Part shown: positions 1 through 6,263 of the stretch, in pieces
Numbering within the stretch: the stretch's first letter is position 1
How the letters are laid out: every line of letters starts with the position of its first letter
From: Pseudothermotoga sp.
GTDB lineage: Bacteria > Thermotogota > Thermotogae > Thermotogales > DSM-5069
Assembly: GCA_003510135.1 (NCBI GenBank)
Contig: DOKY01000029.1
Location: 21,157-29,074 of the forward strand
Direction: 5' to 3'
Length of the DNA: 7,918 bases
The notes under the pieces: generated by a model
The model's database searches: none
What the model saw: the letters and a program-made list of their open reading frames with translations, nothing else
Told to the model about the DNA's origin: nothing
Program-made: the position numbers and the translations under genes

Positions 1-262
1 CTTGGTACGCGTGATTCTGCACACAGGAAGGACTCATCAGATCAGAAGGCATTTCGCCGCGCTGGGAAATCCCGTTGTTGGAGACACGATGTACGGAAAC
101 AGGAACGTGAACCGTCAGTTTCGTGAGACTTACGGTCTCAGAAGACAGTTCTTGCACTGCATAAGGATTAGTTTCATGCACCCGAGCAAGCCTGAGAAGG
201 TCATACTGAAGGCACCGCTGCCGAAAGAGCTCGAAGCAGTACTCGAGAGGTTGAGAGCATGA
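1..262 (+). CDS. RluA/RluD-family pseudouridine synthase, C-terminal fragment (5' end outside window)
   Basis: This is the last ~86 codons of an enzyme that isomerises uridine to pseudouridine in rRNA or tRNA. The fragment opens with the family's most recognisable C-terminal block, GRTHQIRRHFAALGNPVVGD followed by MYG, close to the usual GRTHQIRVHLAALGHPIVGD. It then has the conserved LHCIRISFMHP stretch, in which RluA-family proteins normally carry LHA..L.F.HP. The catalytic aspartate (GRLD motif) lies upstream of the window and cannot be checked. The fragment cannot say whether the target is 23S rRNA (RluD, RluC) or tRNA, so no symbol is given. The reading frame is open to the left edge, so the apparent TTG at base 2 is an internal leucine codon. 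The stop overlaps the next start as ATGA. Family assignment is very secure and the specific substrate is unknown. Confidence 0.93.
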   Translation, partial: LVRVILHTGRTHQIRRHFAALGNPVVGDTMYGNRNVNRQFRETYGLRRQFLHCIRISFMHPSKPEKVILKAPLPKELEAVLERLRA

Positions 263-1500
263 GATTGTCATTGATTTTCCTGATTCTCTCGTGCCAGTGT
301 TTGGCCGCAAAGTTGCTTATCAACACCTTTGACATGACAGCCTATCTGTTCACAGAAACTGGGCGAGAACAGTTCACGGCCCGGTGTCCTGCGGACATGA
401 AGTTGATCGACGTGATCGTGGACCTTTACGAACCAGTCAATCTGATTGTCAACTACATCCCCATGCCCGACGTGCCATTGTTGATAAGCAATCAGGGCTT
501 CACCGTTGGCACCAAGCTGGCGGACATCGTGGTACCCGAAGAGATGTTCCTGAAGCTCTCTGAGATGGTGAGATCGGGCGAGAAAGTGGAGCTCCTGGTG
601 GATAGATACCCCATAGAGATCTATCCGGACAGGATAAAGGTAGTCGAGCCCGTCAGCAAAGAAAAGATCGAGTTCTTCTTGAGCCACTTTTTCGAAAAAG
701 TTCCGAGAGTCTCGGGGATTGGAGAATACAGTTTGCAACGCACGGATAGCTATCAACTCGCCGTTTCATGTTTTCCCGGACTCGGTGGCGTCGTGATGGC
801 GATCTTCCAAGACGAACCTTTCGAGCTCACGTTCACCGGGAACGATAAGCAAACGACGGGACTCTGCCTGGCTCTACCACCGGGGCAGCACACTCTTGAG
901 ATCGTCTCTCTCAACGACGCGACCCGCTTGACGTTGAACTTTCCAGAGTGGGAGATCCGGTTCGAAAGCAACGATGTTGAACTCGGAACGGTCTGTGAAG
1001 AAACTTTCCTCTTTCCTTCAGGTTTGCAATCTGACGAACGCTTCCTGTACCCGGGAAGGTGCGTCGCTCTGCACTTTTCTGACAAACAGCTCGTCGTCCA
1101 TGATCTCCACGTGAAAGACACGATGCCACCGAAACTGACAATGAACGTCAGATGGCTGGACTCGATGTGCCAGATTCAGATGGACGCAGAGGACTTTTCA
1201 GCCTTCGAGAACTTTCTGTACGTGGACGGACAGAAGATGAACATGCAGAGAGGCGTGTTGACGCTCTCTTCTAAGAGACACCTCTTGATCGGAGTGGCTG
1301 AGGATGTGTTTGGAAACGTTGCCTATACCGTCAGAGTCCTGGAGAGACTGACGGGGATCGCTGTTTTTCCACAAGAGAGAGTCATAAACATTGGGGGTTT
1401 CAGATTTTTCTCGCCGTATTTGAGATGGCAACTTTTCGATGCTCCATCCTTTGAGGTGAAGGTGAATGAAAGAACCCTCCAGATTGAAAAAAGTCGCTGA
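259..1500 (+). CDS. Secreted beta-rich protein of unknown function with C-terminal Ig-like domain
   Basis: I do not recognise this 413-residue protein as a whole. Residues 1-17 look like a short Sec signal peptide: Arg2, then LSLIFLILSCQCLAA, with a likely cut before Lys18. The mature part is rich in beta-type sequence. Residues about 285-365 resemble a bacterial Ig-like domain: they start with KDTMPPK (287-292), have a central YVDGQK, and end with the AEDVFGN signature (347-353) typical of such repeats (D.T.PP ... A.D..GN). The region before it, about 18-280, matches nothing I know. The predicted mature chain has six cysteines (C43 plus five between about 170 and 310), so disulfides are possible. 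The start has AGAGG 8 nt upstream and overlaps the pseudouridine synthase stop by 4 nt. The 3' end overlaps the DUF5693-like gene by 35 nt, which suggests co-production with that membrane protein. The location is inferred to be outside the cytoplasmic membrane, and the role is unknown. Confidence 0.8.
   Translation: MRLSLIFLILSCQCLAAKLLINTFDMTAYLFTETGREQFTARCPADMKLIDVIVDLYEPVNLIVNYIPMPDVPLLISNQGFTVGTKLADIVVPEEMFLKLSEMVRSGEKVELLVDRYPIEIYPDRIKVVEPVSKEKIEFFLSHFFEKVPRVSGIGEYSLQRTDSYQLAVSCFPGLGGVVMAIFQDEPFELTFTGNDKQTTGLCLALPPGQHTLEIVSLNDATRLTLNFPEWEIRFESNDVELGTVCEETFLFPSGLQSDERFLYPGRCVALHFSDKQLVVHDLHVKDTMPPKLTMNVRWLDSMCQIQMDAEDFSAFENFLYVDGQKMNMQRGVLTLSSKRHLLIGVAEDVFGNVAYTVRVLERLTGIAVFPQERVINIGGFRFFSPYLRWQLFDAPSFEVKVNERTLQIEKSR
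1453..1465 (+). promoter_or_regulatory. Tandem Shine-Dalgarno for the membrane protein gene
   Basis: GAGGTGAAGGTGA lies directly before the ATG at 1466. It gives one well-spaced site (GAGGTGA, 6 nt from the start) and a second one abutting the start. It supports the ATG at 1466 even though this places 35 nt of the new gene inside the end of the previous one. Confidence 0.6.
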
Positions 1501-2770
1501 AATTGGCTTCTTCGTTTCGACACTGGTGTGCCTGGTGATCTTCGTGCCGAGCAGGTTCGTGACCGACATGAAAGATCTTGCCTACACGGTGGGAATCTCG
1601 ATCGACGATGACAGGATCTTGCTGCCATCTGGAAAGATCGTTCACATCATAGATCCGTCAGAACAGATCGAGCCCGGCATGGAGTACGTGACGTTCAGGG
1701 GCGACTTCAGCGGTTACGACCCGAAAGCGTACGCGCATCGGGCAGACCTGTTCGGTGTCTGGATCGGTATGCTCGAGTTCAACGACAGCACCAGTTTCGT
1801 GAAAAAGATAGAGTCTATCAGGAAGCAACCTGAAAGGTTCTTCAGGATACACACCGTTAGACAGGAAGAAGTCGAGAAGATGAGACTCACCGAGTCAATG
1901 ATCTATTACAGGTTCAGAAGGGCGATACTGGAGCGAAGTATCGACATGATCTGGATCCAGCCACTTGAAAACGTGAACGTGCAACGAATACTCGAAAGTA
2001 TAGAACGTCAGTTTGGAAAACCAAAACCAGCCCCTTCGCCGAACAGCAGTCCGTTCAAGTTCCAGTGGCTCGCCTTTCTGTCAATGGTTTTGCTTTTATC
2101 CTCACAAAAGCCCCTGATCGGGATACTCACCGCACCACTCTGGTTTTGGAACCGCTCGATAGCCATCTCGGTCGTTTCCATACTCGCAACCGTTCTTCTG
2201 TACTCGCACAGGAAAAAGTATCTTCTGCCCATGCTCTATCTGATCCTTGGCCTGCTCACCAACGCGGCACTCTGGAATTTCTGGTACGCGAACGACCTTG
2301 ACGTTTACAGAGGCGTGAAGCTTTCTCTCTCGCTTCTTCCGCTCTTCGTCATCGTTAAGAGCGTGGTGAGAGAATGGAAGTGGTTGAAAAAATACTGGTT
2401 AGCAGGGATCACAGTGGTGGCAGTCGCAGGCTTTTACTATCTGTCGCGCTCCGGGAACACGGCCTTCGTTGCTTACTTCGAAAGGCAGTTCCGCGATGTG
2501 CTCGAAGGATTGTTCTGGGTGAGACCAAGGTTCAAAGAGATCGTGGGCTATCCTGCCTTCGCTCTGTGGTTGAGCTTTTCAAACCTCAAATGGTCCTTCG
2601 TTTTCGAATTGTTCACAAGCGTTGCGCTGGTTTCCACCTTCAACACCTTCTGTCACATAAAAACCCCACTGATGGTTTCCCTCTACAGATCCATGTTCTC
2701 CATAGCGGTAGGATACGCAACGCTGTTCGTGATTCGAAAGGTGAAGCAGCGTGCAGCTCAACGTTTATGA
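1466..2770 (+). CDS. DUF5693-like polytopic membrane protein
   Basis: This is a 434-residue integral membrane protein. One N-terminal helix (about 10-28) is followed by a roughly 165-residue soluble domain (about 30-195). Several hydrophobic segments follow: about 199-215, 217-250, 255-272, 282-296, 310-326, 365-390 and 404-420. The motifs resemble what I remember of DUF5693 (Firmicutes and Thermotogae, often near cell-surface polysaccharide genes such as csaB). They are FRIHTV (126-131) followed by an RRAILERSIDM stretch, VRPRFKE (352-358) and especially NTFCHIKTP (393-401), where the family has NTFCHIHTP. It is shorter than the Firmicutes members I recall, which exceed 600 residues. The biochemical role of the family is unknown. 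Since it overlaps a secreted protein upstream and a nuclease-domain protein downstream, it may act at the cell surface together with the former. The topology and the family call are from memory and by eye, not from a profile search. Confidence 0.75.
   Translation: MKEPSRLKKVAEIGFFVSTLVCLVIFVPSRFVTDMKDLAYTVGISIDDDRILLPSGKIVHIIDPSEQIEPGMEYVTFRGDFSGYDPKAYAHRADLFGVWIGMLEFNDSTSFVKKIESIRKQPERFFRIHTVRQEEVEKMRLTESMIYYRFRRAILERSIDMIWIQPLENVNVQRILESIERQFGKPKPAPSPNSSPFKFQWLAFLSMVLLLSSQKPLIGILTAPLWFWNRSIAISVVSILATVLLYSHRKKYLLPMLYLILGLLTNAALWNFWYANDLDVYRGVKLSLSLLPLFVIVKSVVREWKWLKKYWLAGITVVAVAGFYYLSRSGNTAFVAYFERQFRDVLEGLFWVRPRFKEIVGYPAFALWLSFSNLKWSFVFELFTSVALVSTFNTFCHIKTPLMVSLYRSMFSIAVGYATLFVIRKVKQRAAQRL
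2737..2753 (+). promoter_or_regulatory. Ribosome site fixing a GTG start for the NYN-domain gene
   Basis: AAAGGTGA (2737-2744) stands 6 nt before the GTG at 2751. The good spacing, and the absence of a better ATG nearby in that frame, make this GTG the preferred start. The new gene overlaps the end of the membrane protein gene by 20 nt. Confidence 0.6.
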
Positions 2771-3689
2771 TCCAGGCTTTCTCACAAGGCTCAGAGTATT
2801 GCAAATCAAAAGAAAGAACCAGCTGGAGTACCTGCGCCGGCTTCGTGACGAAGATGGGGCAGGAATATTGTTCTTACAGAACTCACTGGGACCAATCAGA
2901 ACCGCGCAAGCTTCCGAGAAACTTTTAAAGTCGCTGCGATCTCTCGTGTACGGTTCCGGAACAATGATTGAGAAACTGAGAAAATTCGCGAAGATCAACG
3001 CCTCGATTGAAATCGCTGGACTGGAACCCTTCTTCTGGTTGAGACCAAGGCAGTTTCCTCCCCCATCGTACGAGCTGATGGAATTGATAAACGACAGAGA
3101 CGTTCTGAACTTTGTGAAGCACGCCAGGCAACTGCTCGCAGAGTCGAAATTGGATGATTTTCTCGAGCTTCAAGCCGCTCTCATGAGAGGTGGAAACGAA
3201 GGTGTTGGCTGGCTTGTCGAGCAGATCAATTCTATTCGGATCACACACATGAGTGAACTGGAAACGCTCATCGAACTCTTCAAAGAACTTGACGAGTTTT
3301 CCAGAGCGGATGTCCTGTCCAGGTTGAAGTGTCACGCCTACGTCAGGGCGGCGCTTTTGAAAAGACCTGTTCGAGCTGTGGTTCTGGACGGAAGCAACAT
3401 TGCAAGGTTGAGAGGCAAGCTCTCAGACATAGATTTCGTTCTGGAAAGGCTTGCAAACTTTGAAGAGTTCTACTATCCTTACTATCTGGTGTTCGACAGG
3501 AATATCAAACATATCTTCGCTGAAGATAGCGAATGGTTCTACGCAGAGAGAACGTACTTTCACTCTCCAGCGGACGAACTCATCATATCCATTGCGCTTG
3601 AAAAGAACGCCGTGGTCGTTAGTAACGACAAATTCGATGAGTGGAACAGTGAGATAGAGCGACTGGATCTCAGGAGGTTGTTCGAATGA
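2751..3689 (+). CDS. Protein with C-terminal NYN/PIN-like (Zc3h12a-type) ribonuclease domain
   Basis: This 312-residue protein has no signal peptide or membrane segment, so it is probably cytoplasmic. The C-terminal third (about 208-305) reads as a NYN/PIN-like nuclease. It has the first strand VVLDGSNIAR with Asp213 and Asn216, a second strand YYLVFDRN with Asp249, then SPADE with Asp275/Glu276, and VVVSNDKFDEW with Asp293. These acidic residues and the VSND motif match Zc3h12a/Regnase-type and NYN RNases, where they bind a divalent metal and cut RNA. The first 200 residues are mostly predicted helix (charged, Leu-rich, including a DFLELQAAL segment) and match nothing I recognise; they could be an RNA- or protein-binding module. 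It starts with GTG inside the DUF5693-like gene and ends in an ATGA overlap with queA, so it is translated with a tRNA modification enzyme. RNase activity is inferred from the motifs, and the substrate is unknown. Confidence 0.8.
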   Translation: MQLNVYDPGFLTRLRVLQIKRKNQLEYLRRLRDEDGAGILFLQNSLGPIRTAQASEKLLKSLRSLVYGSGTMIEKLRKFAKINASIEIAGLEPFFWLRPRQFPPPSYELMELINDRDVLNFVKHARQLLAESKLDDFLELQAALMRGGNEGVGWLVEQINSIRITHMSELETLIELFKELDEFSRADVLSRLKCHAYVRAALLKRPVRAVVLDGSNIARLRGKLSDIDFVLERLANFEEFYYPYYLVFDRNIKHIFAEDSEWFYAERTYFHSPADELIISIALEKNAVVVSNDKFDEWNSEIERLDLRRLFE

Positions 3690-4678
3690 AGGTGTCCGAC
3701 TTCGATTACGAACTCCCAAAAGAACTGATCGCCCAAACGCCCATTGAACCCCGTGACAGCTCACGATTGATGGTTGTTCACAGGGCCTCGGGCTCTATAG
3801 AGCACAGGATTTTCCGGGAGATTCTCGAGTATCTGACCAGCAACGATGTGCTGGTGTTGAACAACAGCAAAGTGATCCCCGCAAGACTTTTCGGTCAGCT
3901 TGAGAACAGGCAGGTTGAGATATTGCTGGTGCAGAAAGTGAATGAAAGAATCTGGAAATGCCTGGTGAGGCCCGGCAGAAAAATCAAACCGGAGGTTGTG
4001 GTACACCTGAGCGGAGGCATCGTGGCAAGATGCCTGGACAAGTGTGAAGAAGGGATGAGACTGATCGAATTCAACGTGAACGACGAGGAACTGTTGAAAG
4101 TGGGAGAGGCACCCATCCCACCCTATGTTCGAACGAAGATACCGCTCGAAAGATACCAGACAGTCTACGCCAAAGTGGCTGGTTCTGTGGCTGCCCCCAC
4201 AGCCGGTTTTCACTTCACAGAAACTCTTCTGGCGAAGATCCGTTCGCTTGGCGTGAAAATAGTGGAGATCACACTCCATGTGGGCGTCGGCACCTTCAGA
4301 CCTGTGAAGGCAGAGAGCGTGGAGGGGCACAGAATGCACGCTGAGCGTTACTCAATACCTTTGGATGTGGTCGAAACCATAGAGAGAATGAAATCAAAAG
4401 GTGGCAGGATCATCGCGGTGGGAACGACGGTGGTGAGGACACTCGAAACCTTCGCTCGCACGAATCTCAGAGAGGGTGAGACGGATCTGTTCATCTACCC
4501 TCCGTTTGAATTCAAGATTGTGGACGCTCTCATCACGAATTTTCATCTGCCACGATCCACCCTTCTGATGCTCGTGGCTGCTTTCGCCGGTTATGAACTC
4601 ACGATGAAGGCTTACAGAGAGGCTGTGGAAAAGCGATACAGATTCTACTCCTTCGGAGACGCCATGCTTATCCTCTGA
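3686..4678 (+). CDS. queA: S-adenosylmethionine:tRNA ribosyltransferase-isomerase
   Basis: QueA transfers and rearranges the ribosyl part of S-adenosylmethionine onto preQ1 at position 34 of tRNAs with GUN anticodons. This gives epoxyqueuosine, the penultimate queuosine step. The 330-residue chain is full length (family about 340-350) and carries the family signatures in order. These are FDYELPKELIAQTP near the N-terminus, SSRLMVVHR, NNSKVIPARLFG (59-70), GFHFTETLL, EITLHVGVGTFRPV (from 194), a GGRIIAVGTTVVRTLE block, TNFHLPRSTLLMLVAAF (from 284) and the terminal YRFYSFGDAMLIL. AGGAGG (3672-3677) sits 8 nt before the ATG, which overlaps the preceding stop as ATGA. No other queuosine gene is in the window. 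The identification is very secure, and nothing suggests loss of function. Confidence 0.97.
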   Translation: MKVSDFDYELPKELIAQTPIEPRDSSRLMVVHRASGSIEHRIFREILEYLTSNDVLVLNNSKVIPARLFGQLENRQVEILLVQKVNERIWKCLVRPGRKIKPEVVVHLSGGIVARCLDKCEEGMRLIEFNVNDEELLKVGEAPIPPYVRTKIPLERYQTVYAKVAGSVAAPTAGFHFTETLLAKIRSLGVKIVEITLHVGVGTFRPVKAESVEGHRMHAERYSIPLDVVETIERMKSKGGRIIAVGTTVVRTLETFARTNLREGETDLFIYPPFEFKIVDALITNFHLPRSTLLMLVAAFAGYELTMKAYREAVEKRYRFYSFGDAMLIL

Positions 4679-4690
4679 GTGTATAGTAAT

Positions 4691-4708
4691 GGGGGAGTGA
4701 GAACGATG
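4691..4708 (+). promoter_or_regulatory. Ribosome site selecting the ATG at 4706 for rpoN
   Basis: GGGGGAG (4691-4697), followed by TGAGAACG, leads into the ATG at 4706. The frame is also open from GTG codons at 4679 and 4697, but the first directly follows the queA stop and has no comparable site before it. The second lies within the G-rich site itself. This junction is the only non-overlapping one in the window (27 nt). Confidence 0.65.
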
Positions 4709-5662
4709 AGGCTGGAACTCGATCTGAGCAGAGAATTCTCCAACAGAGAGATCTTCTTCAAGTTCGTCGAGTTTCCAACGAGAGAACTTCTCGAGTTCCT
4801 CAAAGACAGTTTCCCGCACGTGAGTCTCGATGTGGAAGACGAAGAGACTGGACTTTCAGGGATAAACCGTTTGCGAAGCGTCGAAAAATCTCTTCAGGAA
4901 GAGCTGATGGAGCTCATTGCTTTGCTTCGGCTGGATGAGAAAGAGGAGCACATCGCAGAGTACATCATTTACAACCTTGACGATTCTGGAAAGCTTCTGG
5001 TGGAAAAAAGCGAAATTTGCGAAAAATTCTCCATAACGCAGGAGAAACTGGAAGAGTTGATCGACGCAATCAAAAGTGTTGGACCCGATGGTCTGTTCGA
5101 AGGCTGTGTTTCGGGTTTTGGGGAAAGTGCATCGTACGTGAGACCGGATGTGGTGATTCGAGACGATCTGTCTGTGCAGGTCAGAGATATCGTTGTCTAC
5201 TCCGGTGGTTTTAACAAGAAGATGGAAAGGATCTTTCTTTATCTCAACGAATTGCTGAAGCGTAGAAAGGAGATACTGTTCTCTCTGGGAAACATGATCG
5301 TCAGAAAGAACGTGAATTTCCTGCTTGGAAAATCAGTCTACCCTAACAAGATCAAACTCGTCGATGCCGCGGATGAGCTGGAACTGCACGTTTCCACCGT
5401 TTCGAGGGCCGTTTCTGCCAAGTACGTTAAAACGCCTGTGGGTACCTTTCCTATGCGCGTTTTTTTCGGCCGGAACGTTGAGCTGAAATTCCTGTTACCT
5501 CTGCTCTGCGAACTACTGAGAAATAATCCTAGCGCGACAGACGAGGAATTGAGACGTTTACTCAGAGAACGTGGTGTCGAGCTGAGCAGACGCACCGTGA
5601 ACAAGTACAGGAACCTGATCGGAGGCATCCTCCATGAGGAGCGCACTGTTTTTGAACGGTGA
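4706..5662 (+). CDS. rpoN: RNA polymerase sigma-54 factor, compact form
   Basis: Sigma-54 directs core RNA polymerase to -24/-12 (GG/GC) promoters and opens DNA only with help from an AAA+ activator. From the ATG at 4706 the protein has 318 residues, clearly shorter than the usual 400-480. The core-binding domain begins at SLQEEL (62-67) and continues through IAEYIIYNLDDSGKLL and the GPDGLFEGC turn. Next come VRPDVVI, the long helix with IVRKNVNFL, and the helix-turn-helix LHVSTVSRAVSAKYVKTPVG. The RpoN box SRRTVNKYRN (294-303) corresponds to the canonical ARRTVAKYRE. The N-terminal region I (1-45) keeps a recognisable ELLEFLK helix but contains no glutamine, although this region is usually Gln-rich. 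The acidic region II linker is very short. The stop lies 29 nt inside the next gene. No activator gene is present in the window. Sigma-54 identity is secure, and its activator dependence is uncertain. Confidence 0.93.
   Translation: MRLELDLSREFSNREIFFKFVEFPTRELLEFLKDSFPHVSLDVEDEETGLSGINRLRSVEKSLQEELMELIALLRLDEKEEHIAEYIIYNLDDSGKLLVEKSEICEKFSITQEKLEELIDAIKSVGPDGLFEGCVSGFGESASYVRPDVVIRDDLSVQVRDIVVYSGGFNKKMERIFLYLNELLKRRKEILFSLGNMIVRKNVNFLLGKSVYPNKIKLVDAADELELHVSTVSRAVSAKYVKTPVGTFPMRVFFGRNVELKFLLPLLCELLRNNPSATDEELRRLLRERGVELSRRTVNKYRNLIGGILHEERTVFER
5621..5640 (+). promoter_or_regulatory. Shine-Dalgarno and start codon of TPK within two mutually exclusive hairpins
   Basis: The strong site GGAGG (5621-5625) lies 8 nt before the ATG at 5634. 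It can pair with CCTCC (5629-5633), giving a 5-bp stem with a CAT loop that hides the site. The same pyrimidine run, as TCCTC (5628-5632), can instead pair with GAGGA (5636-5640), putting the AT of the start codon in the loop. Because it lies inside the end of rpoN, ribosomes finishing rpoN would open either stem. This is structure read from sequence; any regulatory role is inference. Confidence 0.4.
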
Positions 5663-6263
5663 CTGCGAGGACTTTGAGGGCGTAGACCTGGAAGACTACG
5701 ACCTCGTCATAGCGGTGGACGGAGGGGCAAAGAGATTCCTAAAGGCCGGTCTGGTGCCGGATCTGTTCGTTGGAGACGGCGACTCGCTGGACGAGTCCGA
5801 TCTGAACGAACTGAGAGCGCTGGGCTGTGAGGTGCTCCTCTTTCCAAAAGAAAAGGATGAGATTGATACCGAGCTCGCACTCAGAAAGGCGATCGAAAGA
5901 GGGGCAAAGGAAATAGACATTTTCTGCTGGACGGGAGAGAGGCTGGACATGCTCCTTGCGCTGATGTACCTGATGGGTTCTCTCAACATCAAGGTCACCG
6001 CAAAGAGTCAGAAATTGATCGTGGGTGTCGTTTCCAGAGAAGCCGAACTCGAAGCGAATCCGAATGAAAAGTGGTCCATCATCCCAATCGCTGGAGATGC
6101 ATACGGAGTCACACTGAAGGGGTTCAGGTACGAGATCGCTCACAGGGACATGCCGTGTGAACATCCGTATGGGGTCAGCAACATCGCGATCTCCTCGCGA
6201 GTCAAAATATCTGTCGAACGGGGAAAGGTGGCGTACTTCAGATGGTTGAAAAAACCGTCGTGA
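5634..6263 (+). CDS. Thiamine pyrophosphokinase (thiamine diphosphokinase)
   Basis: This enzyme transfers pyrophosphate from ATP to thiamine to make TPP in the cytoplasm. The 209 residues are the usual bacterial length. The N-terminal catalytic part shows VIAVDGGAKR (Asp29), VPDLFVGDGDSLDE (family GDFDS, with Asp48 and Asp50) and KEKDEIDTELAL (Asp75, Asp78, Glu80). It then has GERLDM (101-106), where the family usually reads GGRxDH. The C-terminal thiamine-binding part has a strand-rich stretch with IIPI and the GVSN motif (180-183), followed by VKISVERGKVAYF, the common ending of the family. It overlaps rpoN by 29 nt and dxr by 22 nt. TPP is the cofactor of DXS, the enzyme before DXR, so the neighbour order fits a shared metabolic need. 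The family call is secure, and the His-to-Met change at 106 is worth noting. Confidence 0.9.
   Translation: MRSALFLNGDCEDFEGVDLEDYDLVIAVDGGAKRFLKAGLVPDLFVGDGDSLDESDLNELRALGCEVLLFPKEKDEIDTELALRKAIERGAKEIDIFCWTGERLDMLLALMYLMGSLNIKVTAKSQKLIVGVVSREAELEANPNEKWSIIPIAGDAYGVTLKGFRYEIAHRDMPCEHPYGVSNIAISSRVKISVERGKVAYFRWLKKPS

Noticed and set aside
286..297. A lipobox (ILSC, Cys12) in the secreted protein
   Set aside because: Leu at -2 and the very short hydrophobic stretch fit poorly; a normal signal peptide cut after Ala17 is more likely, though lipoprotein status is not excluded.
507..521. TGGCACCAAGCTGGC, resembling a sigma-54 promoter (GG-N10-GC)
   Set aside because: Two mismatches to the usual consensus, located deep inside a coding region with no start shortly downstream; probably chance.
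2374..2928. A 184-codon + strand open frame bridging the DUF5693-like and NYN-domain genes
   Set aside because: It runs in a different frame from two supported genes, and its Ser/Cys/Arg-rich sequence resembles no family.
2513..3050. An 18-nt near repeat (17 of 18 identical) at 2513-2530 and 3033-3050, both coding FW(V/L)RPR
   Set aside because: Only two copies, in unrelated proteins and without flanking similarity; consistent with shared codon preference for a short peptide.
3761..4339. A 192-codon minus-strand open frame opposite queA
   Set aside because: Low-complexity His/Gln/Ser composition and no recognisable domain, while the + strand gene is certain.
4682..4687. TATAGT, a possible -10 element in the queA-rpoN gap
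   Set aside because: The hexamer 17 nt upstream is ACGCCA, with no resemblance to TTGACA, and the implied start site would fall in the ribosome site of rpoN.
4679..4705. A GTG start at 4679 adding nine residues to RpoN
   Set aside because: It directly follows the queA stop without its own ribosome site, whereas GGGGGAG is well placed for the ATG at 4706.
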